From: Gnetum montanum
Lineage: Eukaryota > Streptophyta > Gnetopsida > Gnetales > Gnetaceae
Length of the DNA: 64,000 bases
Reading direction: 5' to 3'
NCBI GenBank assembly: GCA_015680685.1
Contig: MNCI01003412.1
Coordinates: forward strand, 338,824-402,823
Shown here in pieces: positions 1 through 12,415 of this stretch (the first letter of the stretch is position 1; every line of letters starts with the position of its first letter). Made by a program: the position numbers and the translations under genes. The notes beneath the pieces were generated by a model. That model ran no database searches. It had not been told where the DNA came from and was given only the letters and a program-made list of their open reading frames with translations.

Positions 1-599
1 AAAGTACAAGCATTACACTAAATGCTAGAGAGAAATGCAACAAAGTTTGAGAATAGTCGTGCACCACCCCAAAAGAGGGAGCATAGTTGATTCACAAAGG
101 GATACACAATGTACAATAGGCGTAGTGGGAGTGTAGTCATAGCCTTGATGGTGTTAGGTTGTGAAGTCTAGTGCTCACTATGTTGGACCATGCCTTCCAT
201 ATTGATAGCCATTTTGTACCATGTGATGTTCTACGGGCCTATAATGGGGCTACAGTGTACCATGTGGTGTAGCTGTGCCTCTTTGTCGATGTGGTGCGCT
301 CTAGGTCTTGTTCATTCACAAAGCTAAGTGCCAAGATGCCAAAGTGCCAAATGCCAAATGGAAGTGACAACTGCCTTATTGGTAAGAAAATGAATGCCAA
401 CCCTTTTCCTCCCTCCAAAAGAGGGCAAAGGATATTTATAGGGTTAGGATTAGCCTAAAATGTAGATCATGCCATGTGGCAATGCGGTGGGTGGGACCAT
501 GCTCATTCCATGTTACATGCGGGACACGAGGCATTGGCTGCTATGCTGGATAGGGTGCTATACTACAGCATTCAAAATATAGCTAAAATAACTTCCTAA
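1..599. other. Non-coding stretch with a minus-strand TATA-like box
   Basis: No reading frame of note. On the minus strand a CTATAAATATCC box lies at about 432-443. It resembles the TATA boxes of the Tat-type LTRs elsewhere in this window (12406, 21475, 25107, 33062). With the repeats at 600-2060, which would lie upstream of it on the minus strand, this suggests U3/R/U5 of a minus-oriented LTR running off the left edge. That is inference from architecture; neither LTR end was found. Confidence 0.35.
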
Positions 600-2060
600 T
601 GTCCTCCATTCTTGTTCCATGCTAGCCAACATGGAATAAGAGGGGTAAGCTTAAAAACCATCTAAAACCCTCAAAATTATCCAATATTTATCCTAGGCTT
701 CAACCATCAACATCAACAACCCTATAGATGTGCATGCATAATCAAAATTGATCAAAAATAGCCAAAAACTAATTTCTTTTGATCTTCCATGCTAGATCAA
801 CACTAGCCAGTGTGGACCCAACGTGGAACTAGAGTGGAAGCTCATAAAACCACTTAGAAACCTTAGAAATTACCTAGTTTTGACCCTAAACACTAGCCCT
901 TGACACCAACAACCCTAGGATCTCAAATGCATGATTGATTGCTACTAGAATTGGCCTAAAGCTGAAATTTATGATCTATCCACACTAGGAACCCCCTCTT
1001 CCATGCTGGCCAAAGTGGAGCCAATGTGGATGAGTTGCCTTTTTTCTTGTAACAATAGATTGACACTCTAGGAGATCAAAAACCTACACTAGTAAAGATT
1101 AAGACCTCACAACCTAGTGTTTATGCTTATTATGCTCTGCTTTAGCCCTTAAATCTCATCAACTTCCATCCTCCACACTGGAGCAATCCTCGCAGCATTG
1201 ATCAAGGGGGGATAACATTGCATGGCCTTAAACAACCCCTAAACTTAGCCAAAATCAACCAAAAACTTGAGAAATCATATTTTGTAGCCCTAGGGGCCTA
1301 GAAACCTAGTCAATTTGCTTCCCATGCTAACCTAAGACCAAAAATCAAGGGCACCCCTCTACTCCATGTTGGCTAGCATGGAGATGACCCCAAACCAAAT
1401 ATAAGCCTAAAAATACATCCAAATGATCTCAAAATGTAGCTAAGAGATGCAAAAATACTATATCTTAGTTCCAGATAACCATCCAACCTTGTTTGACCCT
1501 ATTTTGATTCAAATTTGGATCCTCTAGGCTGAACCCCCACTCATCCACACTAGCTAGTGTAGAGATAGGGGGTAAAACTTTAGACCTAGTTTTTGACTAT
1601 TTTCAACCTTCAAAATAATTAATTTTAATATATTTGATCCTACATTGCCATGGAAAGGCCCTAGAACCCTAGTTTTGACCTCTTTTATGCCATGCAATCC
1701 ATTTCTATTGGTGTCCACACTAGCTTGCATGGATCTAGCGTGAAAGACACTTTTAGGCTTCAAAGGAAGGCTCTAAGGGTTGAAACTAACACCAAAAGTA
1801 GCCTATTCCCCTCCATAATTAAATACAATAACATGCAAGCTATCAAAAGTCAAAAATTGGCCAAAAAAAGACTAGGAAACTATTTGGATGTCCCATCCAT
1901 GCTAGGGATCATCCCTTCCACACTAGTCAGTGTGGATTTAGCATGGGTGCCCTAAAATAATTTCTTTTTCAGTCCAAATAGCCCAGAAATAGTCTCTATT
2001 AACACTCAACCTTATCCAACAACCTTCTAGCCTCACACCATGGCCCACCAAGGCCTAAAA
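600..2060. repeat. Imperfect ~170-215 bp tandem repeats with palindromic cores
   Basis: About eight diverged units can be followed by a core of the type ccatgctagc / ccacactagctagtgtgg near 613, 787, 1001, 1170, 1363, 1543, 1711 and 1895. Each core is followed by a block rich in 'aaaacc...ctag...ttgacc'. Several cores are self-complementary, for example around 1553-1567 and 1912-1935. The organisation matches the U3 subrepeats of Tat-like LTRs later in the window although the sequence differs. No protein is supported; the open frames here are accidental. Confidence 0.6.
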
Positions 2061-2713
2061 TTGGCCAAATCTATTCCTTTTAATCATGTTTTGACCAAGA
2101 TTCACTATATGTATCTCATTTGCCTTATTCAGCCTTGTTTTATCATATCATAACCTATTTTGACCATTATTACATTTTTGACCTTATTTACCCTTAATAC
2201 TATTTTTATGTTAATGTGTTTGTCTTTATTATAGCCCTTTATGGCCTTTTTAGCCTTTGATTAGTATTGAATGGTGGGGTTTGACCTTCCCCAATCATCA
2301 TTTGGCCCAATGTGACCATGGTCTACTAACGCCTAAAACTAGCATCATTACTTGCCAAGGCCTTAAACTGGCAAGCTTGTGACCTCATTTGACCTTTTTT
2401 CATCTTGTTATGCTTGTTTCAACCTTATTTAGCCTTTTCTTAGCCTTTGTTTAACCTTCATTTCATCTTATTAGTCTCTTTATGTCTATTATAGCCTTAT
2501 ACAACCTTATTCCCTTGTGTTTGCATTTTAAAGCATGGATTTGCATAAGTCTATAACATTTAGACATTATTTGCTCATCTTTACCTAGGTGTCAGTTAAT
2601 GTGCTTATGGTTCACATGCAAGACTAAAGTATGAGTACTTGGGAGCATATTAGTTTGCCCTTGAGCTTAACAGGGCCTTATGATGATGTAGAATAGTGTA
2701 TCAACCCTGATTT
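2061..2713. other. Pyrimidine-rich spacer, no gene
   Basis: T- and C-rich sequence with many loose repeats of 'tagcctttnttta' and 'ccttaaactggc'. The latter recalls the 'aaggccttaaactag' motif in the 3' part of the Tat-like element near 17070. It lies directly upstream of decayed Tat-like pol and may be that element's spacer. No coding potential was recognised. Confidence 0.4.
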
Positions 2714-3025
2714 CCTAGATCTTGAGCCTAAGAGTCTTGTCGATAACATAGCCTCTATCAAGAAACCTCTAGAATGACGTAAAAACCTAGTTAAAACCCT
2801 TGGCCTAGAGGTTTGTGACATTATTGAAGACTCTCTAGTTGAGGTTCTTGTTATGACACAGTGGTATTGCCTAAATCTTGATCTTGAGAGTCTTGTTGAT
2901 CACATAGCCTCTATCAAGAAACCTTTAGAATGACCTAAAAACCTAGTTAAAACCCTTGACCTAGAGGCTAGTAGCATTACTAAAGACTCTCTAGTTGAGG
3001 TTCCTATTATGACACAGAGTGGTAA
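2714..3025 (+). repeat. 156-bp tandem duplication inside decayed pol
   Basis: Two adjacent copies are offset by 156 bp, with cttgagcc at 2721 matching cttgatct at 2877. Both contain 'cctctatcaagaaacct' and 'gaagactctctagttgagg'-type blocks. 156 is a multiple of three, so the duplication keeps frame. It lies just upstream of the RT domain of the Tat-like pol. The copies differ at several bases, so the event is old. Confidence 0.8.
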
Positions 3026-3029
3026 GGAG

Positions 3030-4020
3030 AAAACACTAAAACTAAGTTCCTCACTAGAACTTCAATAGCCTAAAGACATCACCAAGGTCCTACAAGACAA
3101 CATTAAGGCCTTTGCCTAGCCATACAAAGATATGCTAGGCTTAGACCTATGCCTAGTATAATACAACATCATACTTGACCCTAGAATTAGACCAATTAAG
3201 TAGACAGTTGACAAGATTAGACCTGATTTGGCCCTAATAGTCCATGATGAAATCACAAAACTCTACCAAGATAGTTTCATTACGGTTGTTGACTACATAG
3301 AATGGGTATCCAACATAGTGGTAGTCCCCAAGAAGAATGTGAGTATCCATATTTGCATTGATTTCTGAGACCTAAATAAGGTAACCATCAAGAAGGACTT
3401 TACTTTGCCTAGTATTGATCAACTTATTGATACTACGGCTAGGCATGCCTTATTGTCCTTTATGGATAGGTTCTCAGGATATAACCAAATTAGGATCAAC
3501 TCAGAACATCAACTTAGCACAACCTTCATGAATTCTTGAAGTACCTTTTGCTATATCATAATGCCCTTTGGCCTTGAAAACATAGGAGCAATTTACCAAA
3601 GAGTCATGACGTATATCTTTAGTGACTACATGTTAGGTTTTCTTAACAATTACATAGAAAACATAGTTGTTAAGTCCAAAGTGGCCAAAACCATGCACAT
3701 GACCTAGACCTTGTACTTAAATGATGCCTTAAGTATGAACTCAAGCTCAATCCCAAGAAGTATGTCTTTGATGTCAAGACTAGTAAGATTCTTGGCTTTG
3801 TACTATCTAAAGTAGGGATGTATGTTGATACTAATAAGGTTAAGGCCATATTCAAATTAGTAACACCTACTAACCTTAAGGAGCTTCAAGAATTATAAGG
3901 CATATTACAATTTATTTGAAGGTTTATTGCTAGGCTTACAGATATGTTACAACCCATGTAACACTTGCTTAAGATAGGGGTTCATTATGAGTGGATGGCT
4001 CAACATAGAGGCCTTTGAAA
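3030..4020 (+). pseudogene. pol: Decayed Tat-like Ty3/gypsy reverse transcriptase
   Basis: Conceptual translation shows the RT blocks in order: the entry segment 'KTLKLSSSLELQ' near 3035, 'VVVPKKN' near 3320, 'ICIDF' then a stop near 3355, 'LPSIDQLID' near 3410, 'FMDRFSGYNQIRI' near 3460, and 'MPFGLENIGAIYQRVM' near 3560. At the YVDD position (about 3650) the text reads 'NNYIENIVVKSK', so the catalytic Asp pair is lost. The thumb follows ('NPKKYVFDVKT', 'LKELQEL') to about 3960. Several stops and a frameshift near 3690 make it non-functional. The best fit is the Tat lineage. It is the oldest recognisable layer at the left of the window and continues into RNase H and integrase. Confidence 0.85.
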
Positions 4021-4810
4021 ATCTTAAGCAAGAGTTGGCACAACTACCAACAATCTATCCTCCATAAGTGGGTAAACTATTTTACATCTACCTTGCCATC
4101 TTCAACATGTCCATTACCTCTCTACTCTATCAGAAATATGATGATGATGCCAATATACTACCTTAGTCATGCATTAGTTGCCCATGAGACATGATGCATT
4201 GAAGTAAAGAAGTATTATCTATGACTAGTCTTCTCATTGAAGAAGTGGAGATACTAACTCTTCAAAAGCTAGGTCAACATCATTTGCAAAGATAATGTAC
4301 TCAGATCCATAACAACCAATATGTATGAGAGTATCCATATAGCTTGATGGAAAGCCAATACAACAAAGTGTGACCTTCATTACATATCTCTATCCTCAAC
4401 AAAAGGTCAAGCTATAGCCATACAACTCACTATATTACCTATTCATGACTAAGCAACCATAGATCCTAAGTTCCTTGATGAACATGTAAACATCATTAGC
4501 CAAGTGCCCAAGGACTATGAGGTTGTCATGAATTTTTACGAAGCTTCAACTACCCATGGAGCCAACATCATTACCATCATAACATTTCCATTTGATGAAA
4601 TCCAACCCTATGCCTACTATTTTGATTTTTCATGTATCAACAACATAGCAAAGTATGAGGGTCTAATCAAGGGGATGATGGTAGCTCATGACCTAAAAAT
4701 CAAGTTATTAATGATCATAGGTAATTCACAACTTGTGACCAACCAAGTAACTAAGGTTTACGCATGCAAATCCAAACACTTACAACCTTACTATGACTCA
4801 GGAAAGTAAT
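4021..4810 (+). pseudogene. pol: Decayed RNase H and second RNase H-like domain of Tat-like pol
   Basis: After the thumb, a badly broken RNase H region (about 4020-4440) keeps only short matches such as 'GKLFYIYLAI'. A better preserved RNase H-like domain occupies 4504-4806, with 'YEVVMNFYEAST' at the first strand, 'NNIAKYEGLIKGM' in the helix and 'IIGNSQLVTNQV'. The first catalytic Asp (usually FDGAS) reads N, the helix Glu position is 'AKYEGL', and the usual GDS reads GNS, so catalysis would be lost. Two tandem RNase H domains are characteristic of Tat-lineage elements, which supports the classification. Confidence 0.7.
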
Positions 4811-5169
4811 TGTTGCAACAATTTATAGAAGTCAACATCTAACACATAGCCTGAAATGAAAATTCCATAACTGACATCATTGTAATGCTAGCCCTCAGTG
4901 TAACACTAGATGTGTTTATTAAATTGTCCACATTAACTATGAATTGTGCTATTTCCATCATGCAAGGCATTGAGGATACCTTTGTGGATGTAGTTCATAC
5001 TACTCCTACCAAGGAGTGGTATGATGATATCAAATTTTACCTTATGCATGGTGAACCTTCACAAGGCCTAAGTACTACTCAAAAGGATATTGTATGTAAA
5101 TGATCCAAACAGTATGTCATAGTAGGTGATAACACGTTATGTCAACAGTTCTATGATGGTGTATTGTTA

Positions 5170-5490
5170 GTATGCTTTGGTAAAATGAAGGCCAAAATAG
5201 TCCTAGAGTAGGTTCACGAGGGTGTTTGTGGAGGACATATAGGACCTAGAGACATGGTCGCTAAAATTATATGTTTAGGTTATTACTAGCCCTATATGGA
5301 AAGTGACTATCTATAGAAGGTTAAGACCTATGATACATGCCAGTGGAATAGAAATCTCATTCATGTACCACTAATTGAGTTGCATACCACTCAGATAATT
5401 TGGCCATTTCAACAATGGGGTTTTGATATCATTGGACCCATAACACCTAAGTCCGTTGCAGGGCATAGCTTCATTATTGCTACAACCAAA
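5170..5490 (+). pseudogene. pol: Integrase zinc finger and start of core, interrupted by a copia insertion
   Basis: The HHCC finger is visible as 'VHEGVCGGHIG' near 5210. Only the second Cys of its Cys pair remains ('YDTCQ', near 5330). The core begins with 'WPFQQWGFDIIGPI' (5401-5442) and 'HSFIIATTK', stopping at 5490. The next residues, 'YFTKWLKVIPL', appear in the same reading sense at 22125, after more than 16 kb of nested elements. The last five bases before the break, ccaaa, recur as ctaaa after it. The split is therefore a retrotransposon insertion, not ordinary decay. Confidence 0.88.
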
Positions 5491-6667
5491 TGTCAATCAT
5501 TGAACTTAGAAGGAGGGGGAATGAATAAGCTCCTCAAATTACAATTCTTTGGACATAACACCCACACCAAATTTAACATGGTTCCCCAACTTGGGTGGTC
5601 CACACTCAGAGGGTAGATCGCAAGCATACCTCCAGACTTTATTTCTTTAAAATGTGGTTAACACACCTTGTACAAGATCTAAGCTCCACTCTAGAGTGTT
5701 ATTACGCTACACAAATCACTTAGCACTGCAAGGATCTAACAAGCTTAGAATGTGATTTCTAGGCTCCCACAACCTTTACAATCTTGAGCTCTACTCTGAA
5801 GTGTTTTGACACTACACCAACACTCAATCCTGCAGGATCTCAATAAGCTCAAGCAAGATGCCTTTCTACAAAAATCACATTAACCCCATAGGGCACTAAG
5901 GAAGAAAAAAAATTACAAGGGATGAATGCACCTTAGTTGGCTAATCCTTGCACTTTGAAGTACAACACACTTTACAATGGACAAAAGATAATACAATGAG
6001 GAGCAACAATGATTGACAAATGATTACATGATGATTGTACAAGATCTTGCACTTCTCCCAATGAAGATGATGTCTTCTTATAGTCACTATGTTTTCAAAT
6101 CCATATTGTAACTCATGCAATGGCTAGCTAATGATCATGAAAGATGTCTTCTTCATGTCTAAGATGTCTTTCTACATTTTCCCTCTATTCTTCATTTGGT
6201 GAAAGACATCTTTCTATAACTGGCCTTCATTCTATGAAGACATCTTTGTTTGGCGAAGATGTCTTTACCAAATAAAAGATGTTTGTTATTTCTTGGAGAC
6301 ATCTTTGCATGTGCATCCTTCAATTCTATCAAGACATCTTTTGTTTCTTGAAGTTGTCTTTCTTCACCTTCCTTTGCATGATGAATTCTTTGTTCCTTGT
6401 TCATAACCTTGCACTTATGCATGCTTCAATGATGACAACATTGCTTGTGAGTTATTTGGTTCTTGTCCACATTCTTTGAATTCTTTCATGTTCTCTTGAG
6501 ACCTTATGGATGACCTTCTTTGAGCTCTAAACTAGTTTGTTCCTTGTCATTAATGTAGGCTTTATCTCATCTTGGTTTCCCATGTACATTTTCCTACAAC
6601 CACACAACCATACAAACAACCTTTGACTCCATTTTACTTAATGTTTTGACATACTAAAAGTTCCACA
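5491..6667 (-). repeat. 3' LTR of the copia element
   Basis: 1177 bp, matching 10090-11174 plus 22066-22119. Many copies of a near-palindromic decamer of the type aagaYRtctt occur at about 6067-6350, matched in the other LTR at about 10668-10920. These make the conceptual protein readings across this region meaningless. Confidence 0.9.
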
Positions 6668-6680
6668 ATCTCCCCCTTTT
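6668..6680 (-). other. Polypurine tract of the copia element
   Basis: The minus strand reads AAAAGGGGGAGAT directly before the TGTGGAA start of the LTR. A G-run followed by GAGAT next to the LTR is the classical plant copia polypurine tract. It fixes the orientation as minus. Confidence 0.88.
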
Positions 6681-8799
6681 TGGTAATGTTCAAAACTTAA
6701 GAAAATGGGTTAGTAGATAAGCAAAAAAATCCAAATATAGCATAACCTACTCTACCGCTTTTTGAACAATAGCAAAAAGGATAAGGCACATAAACTAGCT
6801 AAAGAGTCATCATAAAAGATTAATATTAGATAATATTCATAATTAATAACATGTGATGATCCTAAGAAGATAAAAGCATTGAGTAAAATAATGCACATCT
6901 TTCAGCACTAAGTTTCATGAAGATCTACCCTTAATTTGTCATGAACTAATCCAAGCCTTTTAGGTAAGCCTTAAAGATTAAGTAACCTGCCTCTAAATCA
7001 AGAAATCATTAGTAGTTGGTATTGCATGTTTCTTTAATTTTCTAATATTATTAGCAAAAGAATAGGGCATATCTTTTATGATAAGGAGAGTATAGGAAGA
7101 CAACTTCACAATTTGAAACCAACCATGCCAAATTTTAAATTCTTCAGCTAGGAAGTACATCTCAAGGCAAACTATTCAAAGGATGTTTCAATCAAAACCA
7201 TGGATACCTTTTAATAAATAGAATGATCATGTTCTTGATCATATTGTTATAAGGAATAATATCAACTATTTTCATTCTTTCATAAAAATATAGGTACTTC
7301 TTGCTCCAACTTATGCTTGAATATCGAATAGGTGGGCTAATGATACATTAAGATCTACTCTTTTCAATTCAAAAACAAGGATCTACAACTAATCCAAAAA
7401 GGATTAAGAATAGCCAATTTGATGCAAAAGACCAAAGATAGATCATGTCGGAACAAGTAGCCTATCTATTTGAAACAATTTGTTTATAGAAACTTGTATC
7501 TCTAACTTCAACCAAAAATATCTTACTAAAAAAATCAACAAAAGGATATGAAAGCCATGAGAGAAACATGCATATTTTTCTATTAAGAAAAGGTAATGCA
7601 ACAAACATAATCATTTATCAAAAAAATGATAATTATGCTAGAGAAGAATATATATATTTTCATATACCTCATTTTGTTTTACAAAAGGATATCATGAACA
7701 CAAATCCAAGACTTTGCCATTCTCTTAAAAGAAAAATACCTCATGATGTCCTTGTCTTGCTCATTTTTGAATATAATGTTTTACTATCTAAGTGTTTCTT
7801 AGCTAAATTCTTCAAAGACTCCCCCTATATTCATGACCTCCATGAAGATGATGGATAATGAGGAATAGGCTCTCCCTACAAATGTGCTACTTGTCTTGGG
7901 CTTTTAGAATCAATGTGTAAATGTTGTAAATCACCAAAGCACTAAAATTGTAGGCCAACATTAAGATCAAATGTGGAGACTAAGGTTTCCAATTAATAAT
8001 ATTGATAGAATTTTTAAAAACTTATCTTATCTCATAAATTGCAAAAATATCCCAAATCAGATCATCACTAGAAATTTAGTTTGAATAAGATTGAAAACAA
8101 GACAAAACCCAAACTAAAAAATATTACAAGATAATGACTCAAAGGAAATCAATACAAGTGCTACACTACATATTTTCATAAACCAAATGCATCAAGCTCA
8201 AGGTGAATATAAAGGATACTCTAAACAATTATTCCAATACCTTTTTGATCTAGACAAGACACAAACAATTTTGAACTTCTCCAATCATATTCTTATTAAC
8301 TACCAAGCAAAGAGATGAAAACTTACCTTGACTTACCTTACTTTTAGGTGAGAAGAGAAGATTAATGGAGTTTGAGATGAGGTCCCCTATCATGAAGTAC
8401 CTCCTCATCCTTAGGTTCTGTTTCATTAGATCATGTATGTGATGTCTCTATTTGTTCATGTTTTTTATGATAAAACCTTTGATCACTTATTGCATCATTT
8501 TCAATTTTCCACTTCTCTTCATTTTTAGCTATTAATGCCTACACAATTTCCTTACCAAAGCATTTTTGACAAGACTAAGTATTAATCTTATTTTGATCAT
8601 CATGATTATAGTTAATATTTTGCTTACTACCATAGTTTTTACACACAAATAAAGTATTTTCCTCATGATCAAAATTATCAAACCTGATTGTGCTTAAGCT
8701 TAAATTTTCATGTGTAACTTTTTCTATATTCTTTGACTATTTTTTAGGAGTCTCCTCTTCTTAAACCTTGATGTAATGCTTATTACAAGAGGTTAGTTG
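6681..8799 (-). other. Interior of the copia element, no recognisable domain
   Basis: AT-rich sequence between polypurine tract and gag. I translated it on both strands and found no integrase, RT or RNase H motif. The 96-codon plus-strand frame at 7568-7858 has no recognisable content and lies antisense to the element, so it is left uncalled. Either pol was replaced by unrelated sequence or it is too decayed to recognise. Confidence 0.5.
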
Positions 8800-10070
8800 T
8801 TAAATCTTAGCTTTTATGTCTAAGATCCCTTCCTTCACTTTAGTGTGGATAGCATCTATCTTAGAAATTACAAATTTCTTTACCTTCTTAATCAAATGAT
8901 ATAAAAGAAAAATTCCTTCTTTAAATTCATTATACCTTTTATCACACTTACCACCTTTTTTAGCCATATGTGAGGAATTTTCATCTACAAGTGGCATGCA
9001 CATGAGATGTGAATCTTTGGAAGAAATGCATGCTCCTTTTTCACTTTGCTCATCATCATTCCAACTTGTATAAAAGTTGGTCTTTTTCAATACCTCATCA
9101 TTGTGTCTATTCTTTCATTGTACCTTACTATCACTAAGACATTCAAAGGCCATATGGCCTCTTCCTCCACAAACCCAACATTCTGTAGAAGAGAAATCTA
9201 AGTTAGAATTCAAAATTTTTTTACCTCTTTCACTACCTTTGAATAGATTGGGTCATTGTTGAGATATCCGCTTGTTTCTTCTTGTTAGAAATAATTGTAG
9301 CTTTCTTGAGAGAAAGGCAATCTCCTCTTCATTTCCCTCATCACACTCATTGAACTTTGTCTCCTTGGAGGGATTCTTTAAAGCAATTAGTCCATCTTGG
9401 ATGGCTCCTTCACTTATGAGATTCATTTCATAAGAAATGAGAGCACTTTGAAGCTCTTCAAATTTCAAGGTTGAGGAATTTCTAATTTCCTCCATAGCTA
9501 TGACCTTTGGTCTGAACTTTGGTTGTAAATTTTTGATCATTTTGATGATGACATTGCTTCCAAGAAAATCTTTTCCTGTTCCTCTAATAGCTACAACAAG
9601 ATCATTGGCTCTAGAGAAATAATCTTTTATGTTCTCACCTTCTTTCATTTTGAGCTTATCATATTCTCTTGTAAAACTAATAATTTTGATTACTTAACAA
9701 TAGAAGTTCCTTCATAAGTAGCTCTAAAGTTTGTCAAAGTTCTTTGGCCATTTTACATCCTACTATCTTGTTAAACTCAAATTTATTCAAATCATGATAT
9801 AAAAATCATTTTTTCTTTTGAATCAAACATGAACTTATCTTTTTCCTCTTGTGTCCATTTGTTGTGAGGCTTGATGATGTCGATGGAGCTATGGACAAGT
9901 GGATTGTAGCCTTCAAGGATTGACTTCCATACTTCAAACTCCATGGATTTGAAGAACCCTTACATTCTAGCTTTCCAATAGGCAAAGCCAAATCCATCAA
10001 ACATGGGTGGCTTTGTATAATATGTTCCCTCCATTGTTCACTCTTGAAATTGATGATGAAAAAGAAGACT
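8800..10070 (-). pseudogene. gag: Decayed copia gag (UBN2 family) with CCHC zinc knuckle
   Basis: Reading right to left on the minus strand: an N-terminal part around 10060-9806 containing 'HNKWTQEEKDKFMFDSKEK'-like text, which is typical of UBN2 gag; then 131 codons at 9648-9253 starting 'MKEGENIKDYFSRANDLV' with 'LQPKFRPKVIAMEE'; then a zinc knuckle of spacing CX2CX4HX4C ('CWVCGGRGHMAFEC') at about 9185-9140; then 'KKTNFYTSWNDDE' at about 9085. Gag packages element RNA in the cytoplasm. Several stops separate the pieces. It lies downstream (minus sense) of the primer site, as expected. Confidence 0.82.
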
Positions 10071-10074
10071 ATAA

Positions 10075-10087
10075 GGCTTCGATACCA
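10075..10087 (-). other. Primer-binding site, initiator-Met tRNA type
   Basis: The minus strand reads TGGTATCGAAGCC two bases after the LTR end. The plant copia consensus, complementary to the 3' end of initiator Met tRNA, is TGGTATCAGAGC. The match fixes 10090 as the inner edge of the 5' LTR. Confidence 0.88.
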
Positions 10088-10089
10088 CT

Positions 10090-11174
10090 TGTGGATCATT
10101 GAACTTAGAAGGGAGGGATAAATAAGTTTTCCAAATTGCAATTCTTTGGAGAAATCATATACACCAAATTTAATGTGATTCTAAAATTAGGCAATACACA
10201 CTCAGAGGGTAGAGTGCAAGCACACCTCTAGACTTTGTTGCTCTCAAATATGGTTTGAAGGATACCATAACCTGTATGAGATGTAAGCTTCACTCCAAAG
10301 TGTTATGACATTGCACCAACCACTCAACCCTGTAAGGTCCTAAAAAGCTTAGAATGTGGTTTCTAGGCTCCCACAACATTTACAATCTTGAACTCTAATC
10401 TAGAGTGTTATGGTGCTACACCAATACTCAATCCTGTAGGATCACAATAAGCTCAAGCAAGATGCCTTCCCGCAAGAAGCACATTAACCCCGCAGGGCAC
10501 CAAGGAAGAACAACAATTACAAGGGATGAATGCAACTTATTTTATTGATCCTTACACTTTGAGGTATAGCACACTTCACAATGGACAAAAGATAATACAA
10601 TGAGAAGCAACAATAATTACAATGATTACACAATGATTATACAAGAGCTTGTACTTTTCCCAATGAGAATGATACATTCTTATAGTCACTATGTTTCCAA
10701 ATCCATCTTAAAACTCATGTAATGGCTAGATAACGATCATGGAATATGTCTTCTTCATGTCTGAGATATCTTTCTGCATTTTTCCTCTACTCTAGGAAGA
10801 CATCTTCATTTGGTGAAAGATGTCTTTTTGTAACTTGCCTTCCTTCTAGGAAGATGTTTTTGTCTAGTGAAGATGTCTTTGCCTGATGAAAGACATCTAT
10901 TGTTTCTTGGAGACACCTTTCTTCACCTCCTTTTGCATGATGAATTCTTCATTCCTTGTTCATAACCTTGAACTTTTGCATGCTTCAATGATGACAACTT
11001 TACTTATGAGTTATTTTGTCCTTGTCCACATTCTTTGAATTCTTGCATGTTCACTTGAGACCTTGTGGATGACCTTCTCCTTTGAGGTCTAAACCAATGT
11101 GTTCCTATCATCAATGTAGGATTTATCTCATCTTGTTTTTCCATGTGTGTTTTCCTACAACCACACAACCATAC
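10090..11174 (-). repeat. 5' LTR of the copia element, first part
   Basis: Matches 5491 onward almost throughout, including the aagatgtctt-type repeats at about 10660-10920. It is cut at 'accatac' (11174) by the Tat-like insertion. The remaining LTR, beginning again with catac, is at 22061-22119. Confidence 0.9.
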
Positions 11175-12046
11175 TAAAAACACCACAAAATTTTGGCCTA
11201 GCACTTTCAGACAAGATTCAAGTTAAGTCATGCAACTGCCCAAGCCTGAGTACAGCATGACCAAACTTGGAGGCCTCCGAAACAGCCTCTGATGGTTCAC
11301 GATCCAAAAGGCAAGGTCCCCCCCCCCCTGGGGCCCATAGGCAACTACACCAACTTCTAACATCCAGAATCAAAATTTTTGGGCTCAAAATGCTTGGTTT
11401 TGGCTAAGTATACTTTGGCTACATTTTCTTACGCTGCACAGCGTAAGGATCAGCGTCACCAACTTTTGGAGCCCGAAAACTAAGCCAAAACAGGCCGAAA
11501 TCGAGCACAAAGACCCCCCATGAACTTCACCAAGGTCCCTAGTAGCTCCCAGCCTCTAGAAAATCAAAATTTGGGCCTCAAATATGCCATTTTGGCTTGG
11601 TGACGCTGGGGTTACTTTTCAGACGCTGCACACCGTAAGGATCAGTGTCACCAACTTTTGGAGCCTCAAAACTAAGTCAAAATAGGCTGAAATTGGGCAC
11701 AAGGACCCCCCCATAACCTTCACCAAGGTCCCTAATAGCTCCCAACCTCCAAAAAATCAAAATTTGGGCCTCAAATATGCCATTTTGACTTGGTGACGCT
11801 GGGGTTACTTTTTCAGACGCTGCATAGCGCAATGCCTAGCATCATCAACCAAAATAGGGCCAAAACGACATCCAAATTAGCTCAGATTTGGCACACAAAA
11901 CCCTCATGACCCATGGCATGTAGATACACTCCAAAAATGGATCTCATAGGTCAAAAATGGGTTCAAAATGCACTATTTTTAGGTCATACATTGTTAGTCA
12001 CATTGACATGCTTTCAGCAGCGCAAACCCAGCGTAAACACTTTCAT

Positions 12047-12086
12047 ACGCTGGACGCTGGACGCTGGACACTGGACGCTAGATGCT
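12047..12086 (+). repeat. 9-bp minisatellite in the Tat-like LTR
   Basis: About four to five copies of acgctgg-type nonamers in tandem. The same place in the 3' LTR (about 21123-21155) is rearranged and diverged. It lies between the U3 subrepeats and the TATA box. Confidence 0.8.
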
Positions 12087-12405
12087 AACACCAGGACACA
12101 CTATAGACATGCTAGAGCCAGATCCACACATGCTGAAGGCCTTGGTGGAGCAAAAATAGCACAGATCTGCAGATCCGAAGGCCAAACATCCAGATCCACT
12201 CTTGTACATTTTGCATTTTTTTAGCGTATCAAGCTCTTACGCTATGGATTACACACGTCAGCGTAAGAGATCTTGGTCATGCTGCATGCTATACATTGTA
12301 ACATTTCATGCATCCAGTCAACACACACACCTATCACCCGATCTGAATTTTTCTCACCCTGCAGCCATGGATCTTCACATAGATCCGCATCCCATGCATC
12401 AAAAC

Positions 12406-12415
12406 TATATAAATA
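12406..12415 (+). promoter_or_regulatory. LTR TATA box (Tat-like element, 5' LTR)
   Basis: TATATAAATA followed by ccctg, about 590 bp upstream of the LTR end. The 3' LTR has GTATAAATACC at 21475-21485 in the same context. The position fits the U3/R boundary of an LTR promoter. Confidence 0.7.

Noticed and set aside
9077-9262. Plus-strand 61-codon frame
   Set aside because: Antisense to the copia gag zinc knuckle on the minus strand.
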